A stretch of 64,000 nt of DNA from CAYLPJ01 sp964385465 (GTDB taxonomy: Bacteria; Planctomycetota; Phycisphaerae; SM23-33). A program made the position numbers and the translations under genes. The DNA is taken from NCBI GenBank assembly GCA_964385465.1, contig CAYLPJ010000002.1:241166-305165 (forward strand), in the 5' to 3' direction. Positions 34,769-43,668 of this stretch are shown here, piece after piece. Each line of letters begins with the position of its first letter. Positions within the stretch are counted from its first letter, which is position 1. Under the pieces are notes generated by a model. The model made no database searches and was not told the origin of the DNA. It saw only the letters and a program-made list of their open reading frames with translations.

Positions 34769-35824
34769 CTACTTCCCGCCGGCCGCGGTGCTTCGCGCGA
34801 TCACCTCGCCGGCGACGCGCATGTTGGTCAGGGCGTCTCGGCCGGTGGCGAGGAAGGCGTGTTCCGCCGCCCGCCCGGTGATCGCAAGGAAGAACTGCTC
34901 GTACGTCTGGTCCCACGCCTTGCCGGCCCCGACGTTCTCGGTCCACTGCTTCTCGCCGGAGATCACGTGCAGCTCGGTGGTCTTCTGCCCGCCCGACCAG
35001 TTGCCGAACTCGGCCTTGAGCACGCCGCGGTCGCCCAGCAGGCGGTAGCTCTGGTCGTAGACGGGGCGCTCGGCCGCGGTGTAACCCCACACGCCGCTCT
35101 CGGAGACGGTGACCAGCACGCCGCTGCTCATCCGCGACTGGACGACGAGGTGGTCGGGGTACGGGTTTTCCGGCTCGACGATCTCGCCGATGGCCGAGAT
35201 CTCCCCGAACTCCCCGCCGGAAAGGTAGCGGGCGAGGTCCAGGTGGTGCACGCCGCAGTCCAGCGTGCCGAGGTTCGCCAGCGCCCGCCTGCGCCGGCCG
35301 GGTCGGCCGACGTCATCCCGCAGGCCGTGGTAGTCCCAGAAGTTCTCCAAGTGCACCGCCCGCAGGCGCCCGATCGCGCCCTCGCGGACGAGTTCCATCA
35401 TCCGCTGGACGACCGGCTTGCCGCGGTAGACGAACGCCACGCCCACCAGCAGCCCGGCGGCAGCCATGGTCTCGACAAGCTGCTCGGCCTGGGCGACCGT
35501 GTCGGTCAGCGGCTTCTCGCAGAAGGCGTGCAGGCCGCGGTCGGCGGCCGTGCGGATCATCTCAAGCTTCACGTCCGGGTGCGTGCAGATCGAGACGGCG
35601 TCCAGCTCGACCGCGTCGGCCAGTTGCTCGAAGCTGGCGAACGCGGGCAGCCCGTACTTGTCCGCCTGCACCTGCCGCCGGGACGCGTCGGGGTCGGCGA
35701 AGCCCACCAGCTCCGCCCGCCGGCTCCGGGCGATGGCGGGGATATGGCCGTAGTCGGCCACCGTGCCGCAGCCCACCACGCCGACCCGCACCGGCTCGTC
35801 GGCGACCGTTCGCAGTTCAGTCAT
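34769..35824 (-). CDS. Gfo/Idh/MocA family oxidoreductase
   Basis: The 351-aa protein begins VRVGVVGCGTVADYGHIPAI (Rossmann fingerprint) and carries VSICTHPDVK and FCEKPLTDTV, the family Lys-Pro motif. The C-terminal domain shows GTLDCGVHHLDLARYLSGG and VVQSRMSSGVLVTVSESG. It is likely an NAD(P)-dependent dehydrogenase for a sugar or sugar acid. ATG 35824 overlaps the stop of the epimerase-like gene by 4 bp (ATGA), so the two are translated together, and the epimerase overlaps another oxidoreductase in the same way. Low identity between the two oxidoreductases suggests different substrates within one pathway. Confidence 0.9.
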   Translation of the reverse strand: MTELRTVADEPVRVGVVGCGTVADYGHIPAIARSRRAELVGFADPDASRRQVQADKYGLPAFASFEQLADAVELDAVSICTHPDVKLEMIRTAADRGLHAFCEKPLTDTVAQAEQLVETMAAAGLLVGVAFVYRGKPVVQRMMELVREGAIGRLRAVHLENFWDYHGLRDDVGRPGRRRRALANLGTLDCGVHHLDLARYLSGGEFGEISAIGEIVEPENPYPDHLVVQSRMSSGVLVTVSESGVWGYTAAERPVYDQSYRLLGDRGVLKAEFGNWSGGQKTTELHVISGEKQWTENVGAGKAWDQTYEQFFLAITGRAAEHAFLATGRDALTNMRVAGEVIARSTAAGGK

Positions 35825-36723
35825 CGCGCCGCCTTTCGCGTCCGGCGCCTCTTGCGGGCCTTGCGGGCCTTGGCGGGTCCGGGGAACGCCCGCCGCACGA
35901 ACGCCAGGCCCTCGCGACAGAAGACGTCCGCCGAGGGATAGAACGGCCGCCAGCAGGACACGGCCGCCCGGATCGGCTCGCAGGTCTGGCTGAAGCTCTC
36001 CAGCGTGACCCAGCGGTCGTAGCCGCCCTTGGCGACGGCCTCGGCGAGGCCGTCCCAGCGTACCTGGCCCGAGCCGGCGATCCCGCGGTCGTTGCCGCAG
36101 GCGTGGAAGTGGTGCAGCACGCCGGCGTCGATCGCGGCGGTCACGGCGGCGGCGGAATCCTTCTCCTCAATGTGCATGTGGAACGTGTCGAGCAGCAGCC
36201 CGATCCCGTGGCCGACCTTGCGGCAGAAATCGATGCCCTGTTCGGCGGTGTTCATGAAGTTCGTCTCGAAGCGGTTGAGCGGTTCCAGGGCGACGGCGAC
36301 GCCGGCCTCTTGGGCCTGTGCGGCCAGGGGCTTCCAGGCCGCGGCGGTCTCGCGTCGCTGGGCCGAGAGCGGCATGGACTCGTCGGTGTCCCCGACGGGC
36401 TTGTACATCGGCCCGGCGTAGACCTCGCAGCCCAGCTCGCTCGCGGCGCGGATGGCCGAGGCGATGTGCCCCTCGGCCGCCTTGCGGGCCGCGGCATCCC
36501 TGCCGTACAGCCGCGTGCCCGGCGGCAGCGCGCCGCAGGAGGTCAGGCCCAGTCCGTGCTTCTCGGCCGCGCGGCGAATGCGGTCGACCGGCAGGTTGTC
36601 GGGGTCGAAAATGGGCACTTCCACGCCGTCGAAGCCGATCTCCCTGATCTTCCCGAATCGCCGCAGCACGCCGGGTGTCATCTGGTCGCCGAACAGCAGC
36701 AGGTTCACGCCGTATCGCATCAT
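35821..36723 (-). CDS. Sugar isomerase/epimerase, D-tagatose/D-psicose 3-epimerase-like TIM barrel
   Basis: The 300-aa (beta/alpha)8 protein has the metal-site pattern of the ketose 3-epimerase family. VAVALEPLNRFETNFMNTAE supplies the first Glu, GLLLDTFHMHIEEKD the Asp and His, LHHFHACGNDRG a His with the conserved Arg/Gly, and WVTLESFS the second Glu. The N-terminus MMRYGVNLLLFGDQM is the first barrel strand. The C-terminal tail is Arg/Lys-rich (KARKARKRRRTRK), which is unusual. ATG 36723 overlaps the upstream oxidoreductase stop (ATGA), and its own stop overlaps the next start. Epimerisation of a free ketose or keto-acid between two oxidoreductase steps is the simplest reading, similar to inositol or rare-sugar pathways. 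Confidence 0.87.
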   Translation of the reverse strand: MMRYGVNLLLFGDQMTPGVLRRFGKIREIGFDGVEVPIFDPDNLPVDRIRRAAEKHGLGLTSCGALPPGTRLYGRDAAARKAAEGHIASAIRAASELGCEVYAGPMYKPVGDTDESMPLSAQRRETAAAWKPLAAQAQEAGVAVALEPLNRFETNFMNTAEQGIDFCRKVGHGIGLLLDTFHMHIEEKDSAAAVTAAIDAGVLHHFHACGNDRGIAGSGQVRWDGLAEAVAKGGYDRWVTLESFSQTCEPIRAAVSCWRPFYPSADVFCREGLAFVRRAFPGPAKARKARKRRRTRKAAR

Positions 36724-37721
36724 GCTTCTCCCTTTTCCGCGGGGGGCTGGCCATCGGGCAGCTCGATGGGAACCGCCTCGCCCCGGATCGCACTGTCGAT
36801 CGCGCTGGCCGAAAGGACCACAATCTTCCGCCCGTAACGGGAGTCGGCCACGCTGGCGCAGCGCCCCTCGATCACGTCCAGGAAATGCCCGTGCTTGTCG
36901 AAGCCTTCCGGCGGGTCGACCTTGACGGCATCCTCGCCGATCTTCTGCATCCACAGCTCGCCGCCCCACTGCCTCGTCGCGGCCGAGCCTTCGCGGCCGA
37001 CGACGCCGCGGTAGTAGTCCGGGATGGGGGCCATCTGGCTGCCCTCGAGCGTGCCGATGGTCTCCTCGCCGAAGGTGAAGGTCATCCAGAGGTGGTCGTT
37101 GTCCCCGGGCCCCTGATGCCGGCGGGAGGCGGCGCGGCAGTAGACGCCGGTCGGGTCGCCGGCGATATCGACGATCCAGTCGATCTCGTGGCAGAGCAGC
37201 TCGCTCATCACACCGCCGCTTCGGGCGTATTCCAGGCGCCACGGGCGTATGGTGGCCGGGTCCATGAAGCAAAGCCGCCGGGACCAGAGGCTGACCAGCT
37301 CCCCGAGCTCGCCGTCCTGCGCGGCCTGCTTCATCCGGCGGATCACGCCGCCGAACCGCACGGAGAAGCCGACGAAGGACGCCACGCCGGCGGCGTCGAC
37401 GGCGGCGACGATCCGGTCGGCGTCGGCGACGCTCAGGGCCATCGGCTTCTCGATCCACACGTGCTTGCCGGCCTCAGCGCACGTGACGGCCATGTCGGGG
37501 TGCAGGTCGTTGGGCGTGGAGATGACGACGGCGTCGACGTCGTCGAGCATCTCGGTGTAGTCGCTGACGAGGCGAGCGTCGTGGGCGTCGGCGAGCTTTC
37601 GCCCGGCGGCGGGGTCGATGTCGGCGACGGCGGCGATGGTCGCCCGGTCGGCATGGGCGGCGAGGCGCTTGGCGTTGCCGGTCCCGTTGGGTCCGGCCCC
37701 GATGACTCCGATGCGAATCAC
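36720..37721 (-). CDS. Gfo/Idh/MocA family oxidoreductase
   Basis: The 333-aa protein starts at GTG 37721, chosen because GAAGGAGACC lies at the right distance upstream and the Rossmann strand IRIGVIGAGPNGTGNAKRLA follows at once. VVISTPNDLHPDMAV and VWIEKPMALSV are the family motifs. The C-terminal domain includes SGGVMSELLCHEIDWIVDIA. It is the first gene of the three-gene overlapping unit running to 34769. It is divergent from the DUF4175-like gene at 37942, with 220 bp between them. An AT-rich patch near 37864-37880 probably holds a promoter, but the -35 element is not convincing on either strand. Confidence 0.9.
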   Translation of the reverse strand: MIRIGVIGAGPNGTGNAKRLAAHADRATIAAVADIDPAAGRKLADAHDARLVSDYTEMLDDVDAVVISTPNDLHPDMAVTCAEAGKHVWIEKPMALSVADADRIVAAVDAAGVASFVGFSVRFGGVIRRMKQAAQDGELGELVSLWSRRLCFMDPATIRPWRLEYARSGGVMSELLCHEIDWIVDIAGDPTGVYCRAASRRHQGPGDNDHLWMTFTFGEETIGTLEGSQMAPIPDYYRGVVGREGSAATRQWGGELWMQKIGEDAVKVDPPEGFDKHGHFLDVIEGRCASVADSRYGRKIVVLSASAIDSAIRGEAVPIELPDGQPPAEKGEA

Positions 37722-37941
37722 AGATGGGTCTCCTTCGATCGACGGCGGTGTTCGGCGGAAGCGCAGGCATACACGCCGGCGCGTCCGGATGCACGGGTTT
37801 TCTTGCCCGCCCCTGCGGTCGAAAAACACGCGAAGGTTTCGGTCGGCGCAGGGGCCGATAGGGTATTAAGATAGAATAGGATGCGAAAGGGCGCAAGTTG
37901 TGCCCCACTCGAGTATGTCTGCGCAGGGGAAAGGACGCGAC

Positions 37942-40900
37942 ATGACGACGCTTCCGCAATACCGGGGTGTCAACGAGATCATCGGCCAGCTCGATGCCAT
38001 CCGCGCCAGGCGCTGGGTGCTCCGGCTGGCGACCGGCCTGCTGGCCGCCGCGGCCGTGGCGATGGCCGCCCTGCTCATCATGGCCGTCTCGCTGGGCTAC
38101 TGGACCGACCAGCCGCCCCGCGTGCTGCGGTGGATGATGCTCACGCTGGGCCTGACGGCCGTGGCGTTCGCGGTGGGGTGGTTCGTCATCCGCGCGGTCT
38201 TCTGGCGCCAGAACCCGGCCCAGACGGCACGGTTCGTCGAGCAGCAGCTTCCCGAGCTGCGCAACGACCTGATCAACACCGTGCTGCTCAGCGGCGACGG
38301 CGACCAGGCCAGCCCGGAGCTGGTCCAGCTTGCCATCCACGAGGCCGAGCGCCGCGCCCAGCGTTCCGAGCTGGCCCGCAGCGTCTCGACCAGGCCGCTG
38401 TCCCGCGCCGTGCTGGCGGCGGGGATCGCCGCGGTGGCCCTTACGACCTTCGCGGTCCTCCAGCCCGGGCCCTTCCGCCGCGGGCTCGCCGGGGCCGTCA
38501 TGCCCACCGCCTACGTGCCCCGCGTCAACGACATCGAGCTGATCTCGATCGTCCCCGAGGACGGCGAGACGCGCTTCGTCGGCGAGACCGTCCAGGTCTC
38601 CGCCACCATCCACAACCCCGACGCCCGGCCCCACCGCGGCGAGTTGATCCTCCGCGGGCGAGGCGAGCCCATGGAGCTGCTGCCGGCCAACGGCTACACG
38701 ACGTACTCCCTGCCTTTGCCCAAGGTCGAGCAATCCTTCCAGTTCGCGGTGCGGATCGGCGAGTCCCGCTGGCCGGTCGATCGGCCGTACTACAAGGTCA
38801 ACGTCCTCCAGCGCGTGCGGATCGAGGGGCTGGACCTGGCGTACGAGTTCCCGTCGTACACGAAGCTCGCGCCCAAGACGGTTCGCAACGCCGCCGGGGG
38901 CATCGAGGCGCCAATGGGCACGAAGGTCACCGTGACGTTGCGCGTGGCCTCGCCGGTCCGCGCGGTGGGCCTGGAGGTCCAGGGCGGCTCGCGGATCGCG
39001 ATGCGCCCGGGGCCCGCGCGGCGGCGTTTCTCGGCCGTGCTGAACGTGATGGAGGACGCCGCCTACCGCGTGGTGATCGAGGACACGCGCCAGCAGCTAC
39101 CCGACCCCGAGGACGGCGGGAAGGCGGGCTTCGGCGGCGGCTCGAGCAGCCTGCTGAAGGGCTACTACCGCATTCGCGCCGTACCGGACGCCGCCCCGAA
39201 GATCGAGTTCCTCACGCCCAACCGCGACGTGACGGTACCGCCCGGGGGCACGCTGGAGCTGGGGGCCCGCGCGTTCGACAAGTACGGGCTGACCCTCGCC
39301 AAGCTGTACGCAGGCAAGGAGGGCACCGAGCCTCAGCCCGTTCACTCCTGGACCGTCACGGGCAAGACCAAGGCCGAGCTGACACACGAGTTGGCCCTGC
39401 CGGAGGGTACGATCACCGGGGACACGGTCGTCTACTACGCCACCGCCACGGACAACCGCAACCTGCCCTCGGTCGGCGGGCCGCAGACCACCGCGTCGGG
39501 ACGGTTCAAGATCCTCGTCCAGGACGCCGACGAGCTCGCCGCCGAAAAGGCCGAACGCTACGACCAGCTCCGCAAGAAGCTCCTGGCCATCCTGGCGATG
39601 CAGGAGACCGCGCGCGTGGACGCAGGCATCTGCTGGCGAGAGCGGATCACCATCGAGAAGCTCCAGGCCACCGCCGCCGGCGTGCTGGCCGACCAGAAGA
39701 AGATCCGCGCCGCCCTGATCGACCTGGCCGACAACTTCCCCTTCGACGCCGAGACCGTCGCCGTTCAGCAGGCGGTGGCCATCCTGGCCAACAACGAGGC
39801 CGCGCTCGCCGTCGAGCAGGCGGAGATCGTCACCAAGCTGGCCTCGCTCGACGAGCGGGAGAAGCCCGGCCAGACGCTCACGCAGACCCAGGACCGCATC
39901 CTCGACACGCTCCAGACGCTTCTGGCGATCATGCCCACGCTCCACAAGAACCCCGACGCCAAAGGCAAGGCGGTCAACCCCGACGACCTGCCCCCCGACG
40001 CCAGGCAGAAGCTCAAGGAGCTCGAGGACAAGATGGGCGAGTTCCTCGAGGACCAGAAGAAGGTCATCGCCGCCAGCGAGCGGCTGACCAAGAAGCCCGT
40101 GGACAGCTTTACCAGCGAGGACGAGCAGCTCCTCAAGGAGCTCGCCGCCACCGAGGACAAGTGGGAGAAGTTCATGAACGAGGCCTTCGCCGACTTCTCC
40201 CGCCTGGTCGAGCAGGACTTCTCGAACCCGGCGATGCTCAAGGAACTGATGGCCGTCAAGAGCGACATCACGATGGCCAAGGACGCCCTGACCAAGAAGG
40301 CCACGGAGATCGCCACCGCCGCCGAGGACGGGGCCCTCGGCGGCGGGGAAGAGATCGTCTCGAACATCGAGAAGTGGCTGCCGGACGAGCCGGACCGCAT
40401 CAAGTGGGCCATGGAGGCCATGCCCGACGACATGGGCAAGATCGAGCTGCCCGAGCTGCCCACCGAACTGGAGGACCTCGTCGGCGACCTGCTGGAGCAG
40501 GAGGAGGAGATGTTCGAGGAGATGGAGGACCTCTCGGCCCGTGCGGCCTCCAGCGGCTCCGACGGCATCGGCTGGGACGCCATGGACGGGCCGATCTCGA
40601 ACATGGGCGCCCAAGGCGTCACGGGCAACCAGTTGCCCAACAGCAACGAGATGTCCGGGCGAAGCGGCGAGGGGCGGAGCGGCAAGTCCAGCGGGGAGTT
40701 CGTCGAGGACAAGGCCGTCGGCAAGGGCGGGCGACGGACGCCGACGCGCCTGACCCCCGAGCCGTTCCAGAAGGGACAGGTCAACGACACCTCAACCGAG
40801 CCGCCGGGCGGCGCGACCGGCGGGGGGAAGTTCTCCGGCGCCGGCGAGGAGGGACTCGAAGGCCCCGTCCCGCCGGAGATCAAGAAGGAGATGCCCCGCC

Positions 40901-41256
40901 TGGCCCAGAAGCAGGCCGCCCTGATCAACCGCGCCGAGCGCATCGCCGGCGGCTTCAAGGTCAACGACTACGCCGGCTTCAAGTTCCTCCAGGCCATCAC
41001 GCTGATGAACAAGGTCGGGCGCGACCTCGAGAAGGGCCGCTATCAGAACGCCCTCCGCGCCCGCAACCAGACGCTGGGGGCCCTGGAGCAGACGAAGCTC
41101 CGCATCGGCAAGATCGACGTGATGGAAGACACCTCACAAAGCATGCCCAAGTACATCCGCGACGACATCGCCGACGCCATGCAGGGCAAGATGCCCGATG
41201 AGTTCAAGGACGTCCTGGAGCAGTACTACCGACGCCTCAGCGAGACGGGGAACTGA
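37942..41256 (+). CDS. Large membrane-anchored DUF4175-like protein
   Basis: The 1104-aa protein has three hydrophobic helices in its first 190 residues (LRLATGLLAAAAVAMAALLI, WMMLTLGLTAVAFAVGWFVI, VLAAGIAAVALTTFAVLQ). Several beta-sandwich regions follow (about 200-540; IELISIVPEDGETRFVGETV, RDVTVPPGGTLELGARAFDK). Then comes a long helical and probably coiled-coil part (about 550-900) rich in Lys, Glu and Ala, with a very acidic patch LLEQEEEMFEEMEDLS. A Gly/Ser-rich stretch and a final helical domain (QKQAALINRAERIAGGFKVN) close the protein. This layout resembles the DUF4175 family, often encoded beside MoxR/DUF58/VWA operons, but no such genes are here. The mature part probably faces the periplasm. 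Function unknown. GGGAAAGGACGCGAC precedes ATG 37942. Confidence 0.75.
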   Translation: MTTLPQYRGVNEIIGQLDAIRARRWVLRLATGLLAAAAVAMAALLIMAVSLGYWTDQPPRVLRWMMLTLGLTAVAFAVGWFVIRAVFWRQNPAQTARFVEQQLPELRNDLINTVLLSGDGDQASPELVQLAIHEAERRAQRSELARSVSTRPLSRAVLAAGIAAVALTTFAVLQPGPFRRGLAGAVMPTAYVPRVNDIELISIVPEDGETRFVGETVQVSATIHNPDARPHRGELILRGRGEPMELLPANGYTTYSLPLPKVEQSFQFAVRIGESRWPVDRPYYKVNVLQRVRIEGLDLAYEFPSYTKLAPKTVRNAAGGIEAPMGTKVTVTLRVASPVRAVGLEVQGGSRIAMRPGPARRRFSAVLNVMEDAAYRVVIEDTRQQLPDPEDGGKAGFGGGSSSLLKGYYRIRAVPDAAPKIEFLTPNRDVTVPPGGTLELGARAFDKYGLTLAKLYAGKEGTEPQPVHSWTVTGKTKAELTHELALPEGTITGDTVVYYATATDNRNLPSVGGPQTTASGRFKILVQDADELAAEKAERYDQLRKKLLAILAMQETARVDAGICWRERITIEKLQATAAGVLADQKKIRAALIDLADNFPFDAETVAVQQAVAILANNEAALAVEQAEIVTKLASLDEREKPGQTLTQTQDRILDTLQTLLAIMPTLHKNPDAKGKAVNPDDLPPDARQKLKELEDKMGEFLEDQKKVIAASERLTKKPVDSFTSEDEQLLKELAATEDKWEKFMNEAFADFSRLVEQDFSNPAMLKELMAVKSDITMAKDALTKKATEIATAAEDGALGGGEEIVSNIEKWLPDEPDRIKWAMEAMPDDMGKIELPELPTELEDLVGDLLEQEEEMFEEMEDLSARAASSGSDGIGWDAMDGPISNMGAQGVTGNQLPNSNEMSGRSGEGRSGKSSGEFVEDKAVGKGGRRTPTRLTPEPFQKGQVNDTSTEPPGGATGGGKFSGAGEEGLEGPVPPEIKKEMPRLAQKQAALINRAERIAGGFKVNDYAGFKFLQAITLMNKVGRDLEKGRYQNALRARNQTLGALEQTKLRIGKIDVMEDTSQSMPKYIRDDIADAMQGKMPDEFKDVLEQYYRRLSETGN

Positions 41257-41441
41257 GGCGCGGGAGTCCACGGCAGGAACCAGGCTCCAAGCACCAGACA
41301 GCAAACAAGGACCAGATCTCAAACACCAAACGCGTCGGTCTGCGGCCGAGGACAGAGGCTCGTGCCCTGGCCGACCCGCTCGCCGCAGATGCTCGCCGTT
41401 TGCCGCCGGGTGCTTGTCGTTCGCTTCTTGCCGTCCCCCCC

Positions 41442-43550
41442 CTACTTCTCTCCGCTTCGCAACCGGTACATCTCGTAGCCGACGTCCCGCACCGCCTGGA
41501 TGGTCTCGGGGTACGGCGTGTCCACGACGTTGACCAGGCCGATCTGGTAGTTCTCGCCGTCGCCCCGACCCGTCGTGGCCTGGTCGCCGTACTGGAACCA
41601 GTGGGCCCCCACGAACAGGCGGTTCTTCAACGCGCCCCGCACGTACCTGCGGTACTTGGCGGCGCGGTCCTTCTGGTCCTCCGCCGGGCGAAGGCCCGTG
41701 TGGAACATCCCGCGGTCCAGCGCGCCGAAATGGAACTCGCCGATGACCACCGGCATGTCCACGCCCTTGGGCAGCGAGAACCGCGCGACGTCGTACTTGT
41801 AGAGGTTGAAGCTCAGCACGTCGCAGAACTTCGCCGCGGCCCGCACGGCCGCGTCGTTGACCCACGCGAACCGGCAGCCGAGGTAAAGGTTCTTCGGCGC
41901 GACGCGTTTGACTTCCTCGCGGCAGATGCGGAAGTAGGTCTCGGCGGCGCGGCGGGCGAACGCCCGCATGTCGTCGCGGGCCTTGGCCGGCTTGGCCGGC
42001 GGGCTGGTCGTCCCGGCCAGGGACTTCCACGACGTGTACGCCGAGCCCCACGCGGCATTGAGCTTCTCGACCGTGCCATACTTCTCCCTCAGCTCAGCCA
42101 GCAGGGCCTTGTTGGCCGCCTGGTCGGGCGGGGAGACCAGCGCAGCGGTGCCGAGGGACTCCTCGCGTCCCCAACTCAACTCGTTGCCGACGAAATAGCC
42201 GATGCACCAGGGGTCTCCCGCGGTGGTGTCCTTCTCGCGGGCCATGCGCTCGCGGAGACTCTCGGCGAAGCCGGGATCGAAGACGTCGGGGAATTGCCTC
42301 CAGAAGCCCTTGCTGCCGCGCATGACGGGCCCGCCGAAGTGGATGGAGACCACGTAGGGCGTCTTGCGCTTGAGGTAGATGAAACTGTCCGACCAGTTGG
42401 CGATGGTGTTCATGCCCCAGCTTCGCAGGCGGGCGTGGCAATGGGCGGCGTCCCGCTCGCGCCAGTCCTTACCCCACTTGCGCCACAGGTTCGCGCCGCT
42501 GAAGTCGAACGTCCGGTACGTGCCCTTGCCCTTGTAATAGCCGTGCGGCGCCCAGCGACCCTTGCCGTAGAACGCCGCCAGCGGGTCGCCCTTCTCCGGC
42601 AGCCACGCGAAGTACGACTCCCGGTCGCTGATCGGCGTCGCGGCGTGGTTCGGGCGAACGCAGTCCGGGCCGTGCGACCAGAACAGCCGACCGGCCGGGT
42701 CCACCAGCCACCACCTGCCCTCGTGCTCGACTGGACGGAAGAAACCGGTCGCCTCGAGCTCCGGCCCGTCGGCCCAGCCGCCCCATGCGCTCCAGCCCTC
42801 CGGGCCCGGGTGGGCGATGATGTCCTCGGCCTCGTCGTCGATGCGCCCGGGAAACTCCTCCAGCGCGTGCAGCTTGCCCGGCCAGTCGGCGTGGATGTAC
42901 TGGCCGAACTTGTCGATGAACGGCAGGAAGTCCTTCTTCGGCGCCGGCTGGACGGTGCCCTCTGCGCGGATCTCGCCGACCACGACCGCCGCATCGCGCT
43001 TGGGCCGGGGGGCGAAGATCAGAAGCTGCGTGACGTTGGCCGGGTCCAGCTTGCCCGTCCCGGCCGGGTTGCCCCGCATGCCCACCAGCTTGACATCCGG
43101 CGGCAGGCGGAACGGCGTGGGGGTCAGCTCGACGGTCAGCGTCCGCGTCTCGCCGGCCTGCACTTCCGTCCGCCCGGTCAGGCAGTGCTCCCGCCCGTCG
43201 GCGCCGGGGTTGTCCACGCGGAGGCAGATCGTCGCGTCGGTCTTGCCGATGTTGCGGAGCTCCACCTCCACCCGGCGGTAGCTGGACAGGTCCCATCGCC
43301 CGTCGGGGGCCTTCAGCGTGATGCCCGGCCACTCGGCCTCGTGGCCGGTGGTCAGCCGCAAGCCCCCCCCGCCGTCCTGCTCGACCAGCTCGAACGCTGC
43401 ATCGGCGTTGACGCTGATCCGCTTTTCCTCGTCGGCCGTGCGGAAGCCGAACAGCGTCTTCCTGTGCGCGTCGCCCTCGCCCGCCTGCCCCGCCGCCACC
43501 GCCGCCGCGATGCATGCCGCGATCGTCATCGTCCGCCTCCGTCTGGTCAT
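41442..43550 (-). CDS. GH50 beta-agarase-like glycoside hydrolase
   Basis: The 702-aa secreted enzyme has a signal peptide (RTMTIAACIAAAVAAGQAGE). It then has a carbohydrate-binding-like beta domain (about 25-210; GRWDLSSYRRVEVELRNIGK). The (alpha/beta)8 catalytic part contains CIGYFVGNELSWGREES, whose Glu after Asn is the likely acid/base. The near-C-terminal VVIGEFHFGALDRGMFHTGL has the likely nucleophile Glu and a segment close to the GH50 agarase consensus. Known members cut beta-1,4 bonds in agarose; related sequences may act on other algal galactans. It is a single gene with GAAAGGAAAAC upstream of ATG 43550, divergent from the radical SAM gene. Together with the sulfatase it points to algal polysaccharide use. 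Confidence 0.82.
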   Translation of the reverse strand: MTRRRRTMTIAACIAAAVAAGQAGEGDAHRKTLFGFRTADEEKRISVNADAAFELVEQDGGGGLRLTTGHEAEWPGITLKAPDGRWDLSSYRRVEVELRNIGKTDATICLRVDNPGADGREHCLTGRTEVQAGETRTLTVELTPTPFRLPPDVKLVGMRGNPAGTGKLDPANVTQLLIFAPRPKRDAAVVVGEIRAEGTVQPAPKKDFLPFIDKFGQYIHADWPGKLHALEEFPGRIDDEAEDIIAHPGPEGWSAWGGWADGPELEATGFFRPVEHEGRWWLVDPAGRLFWSHGPDCVRPNHAATPISDRESYFAWLPEKGDPLAAFYGKGRWAPHGYYKGKGTYRTFDFSGANLWRKWGKDWRERDAAHCHARLRSWGMNTIANWSDSFIYLKRKTPYVVSIHFGGPVMRGSKGFWRQFPDVFDPGFAESLRERMAREKDTTAGDPWCIGYFVGNELSWGREESLGTAALVSPPDQAANKALLAELREKYGTVEKLNAAWGSAYTSWKSLAGTTSPPAKPAKARDDMRAFARRAAETYFRICREEVKRVAPKNLYLGCRFAWVNDAAVRAAAKFCDVLSFNLYKYDVARFSLPKGVDMPVVIGEFHFGALDRGMFHTGLRPAEDQKDRAAKYRRYVRGALKNRLFVGAHWFQYGDQATTGRGDGENYQIGLVNVVDTPYPETIQAVRDVGYEMYRLRSGEK

Positions 43551-43668
43551 GTGCGTTTTCCTTTCGGGTCCATCGTACGGCCGGCGTCGGCGGGAGTCAC
43601 GTTTGACGTTTGAGCCTTGTCGCCCCCCCGCCGGTTGCTAGGATGGACGCTCGAACAGGAGGCACGCC

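Noticed and set aside
37860..37880. TATTAAGATAGAAT as promoter for 37942 or for 37721
   Set aside because: Plausible -10 content, but no acceptable -35 on either strand, so it is not listed as a feature.
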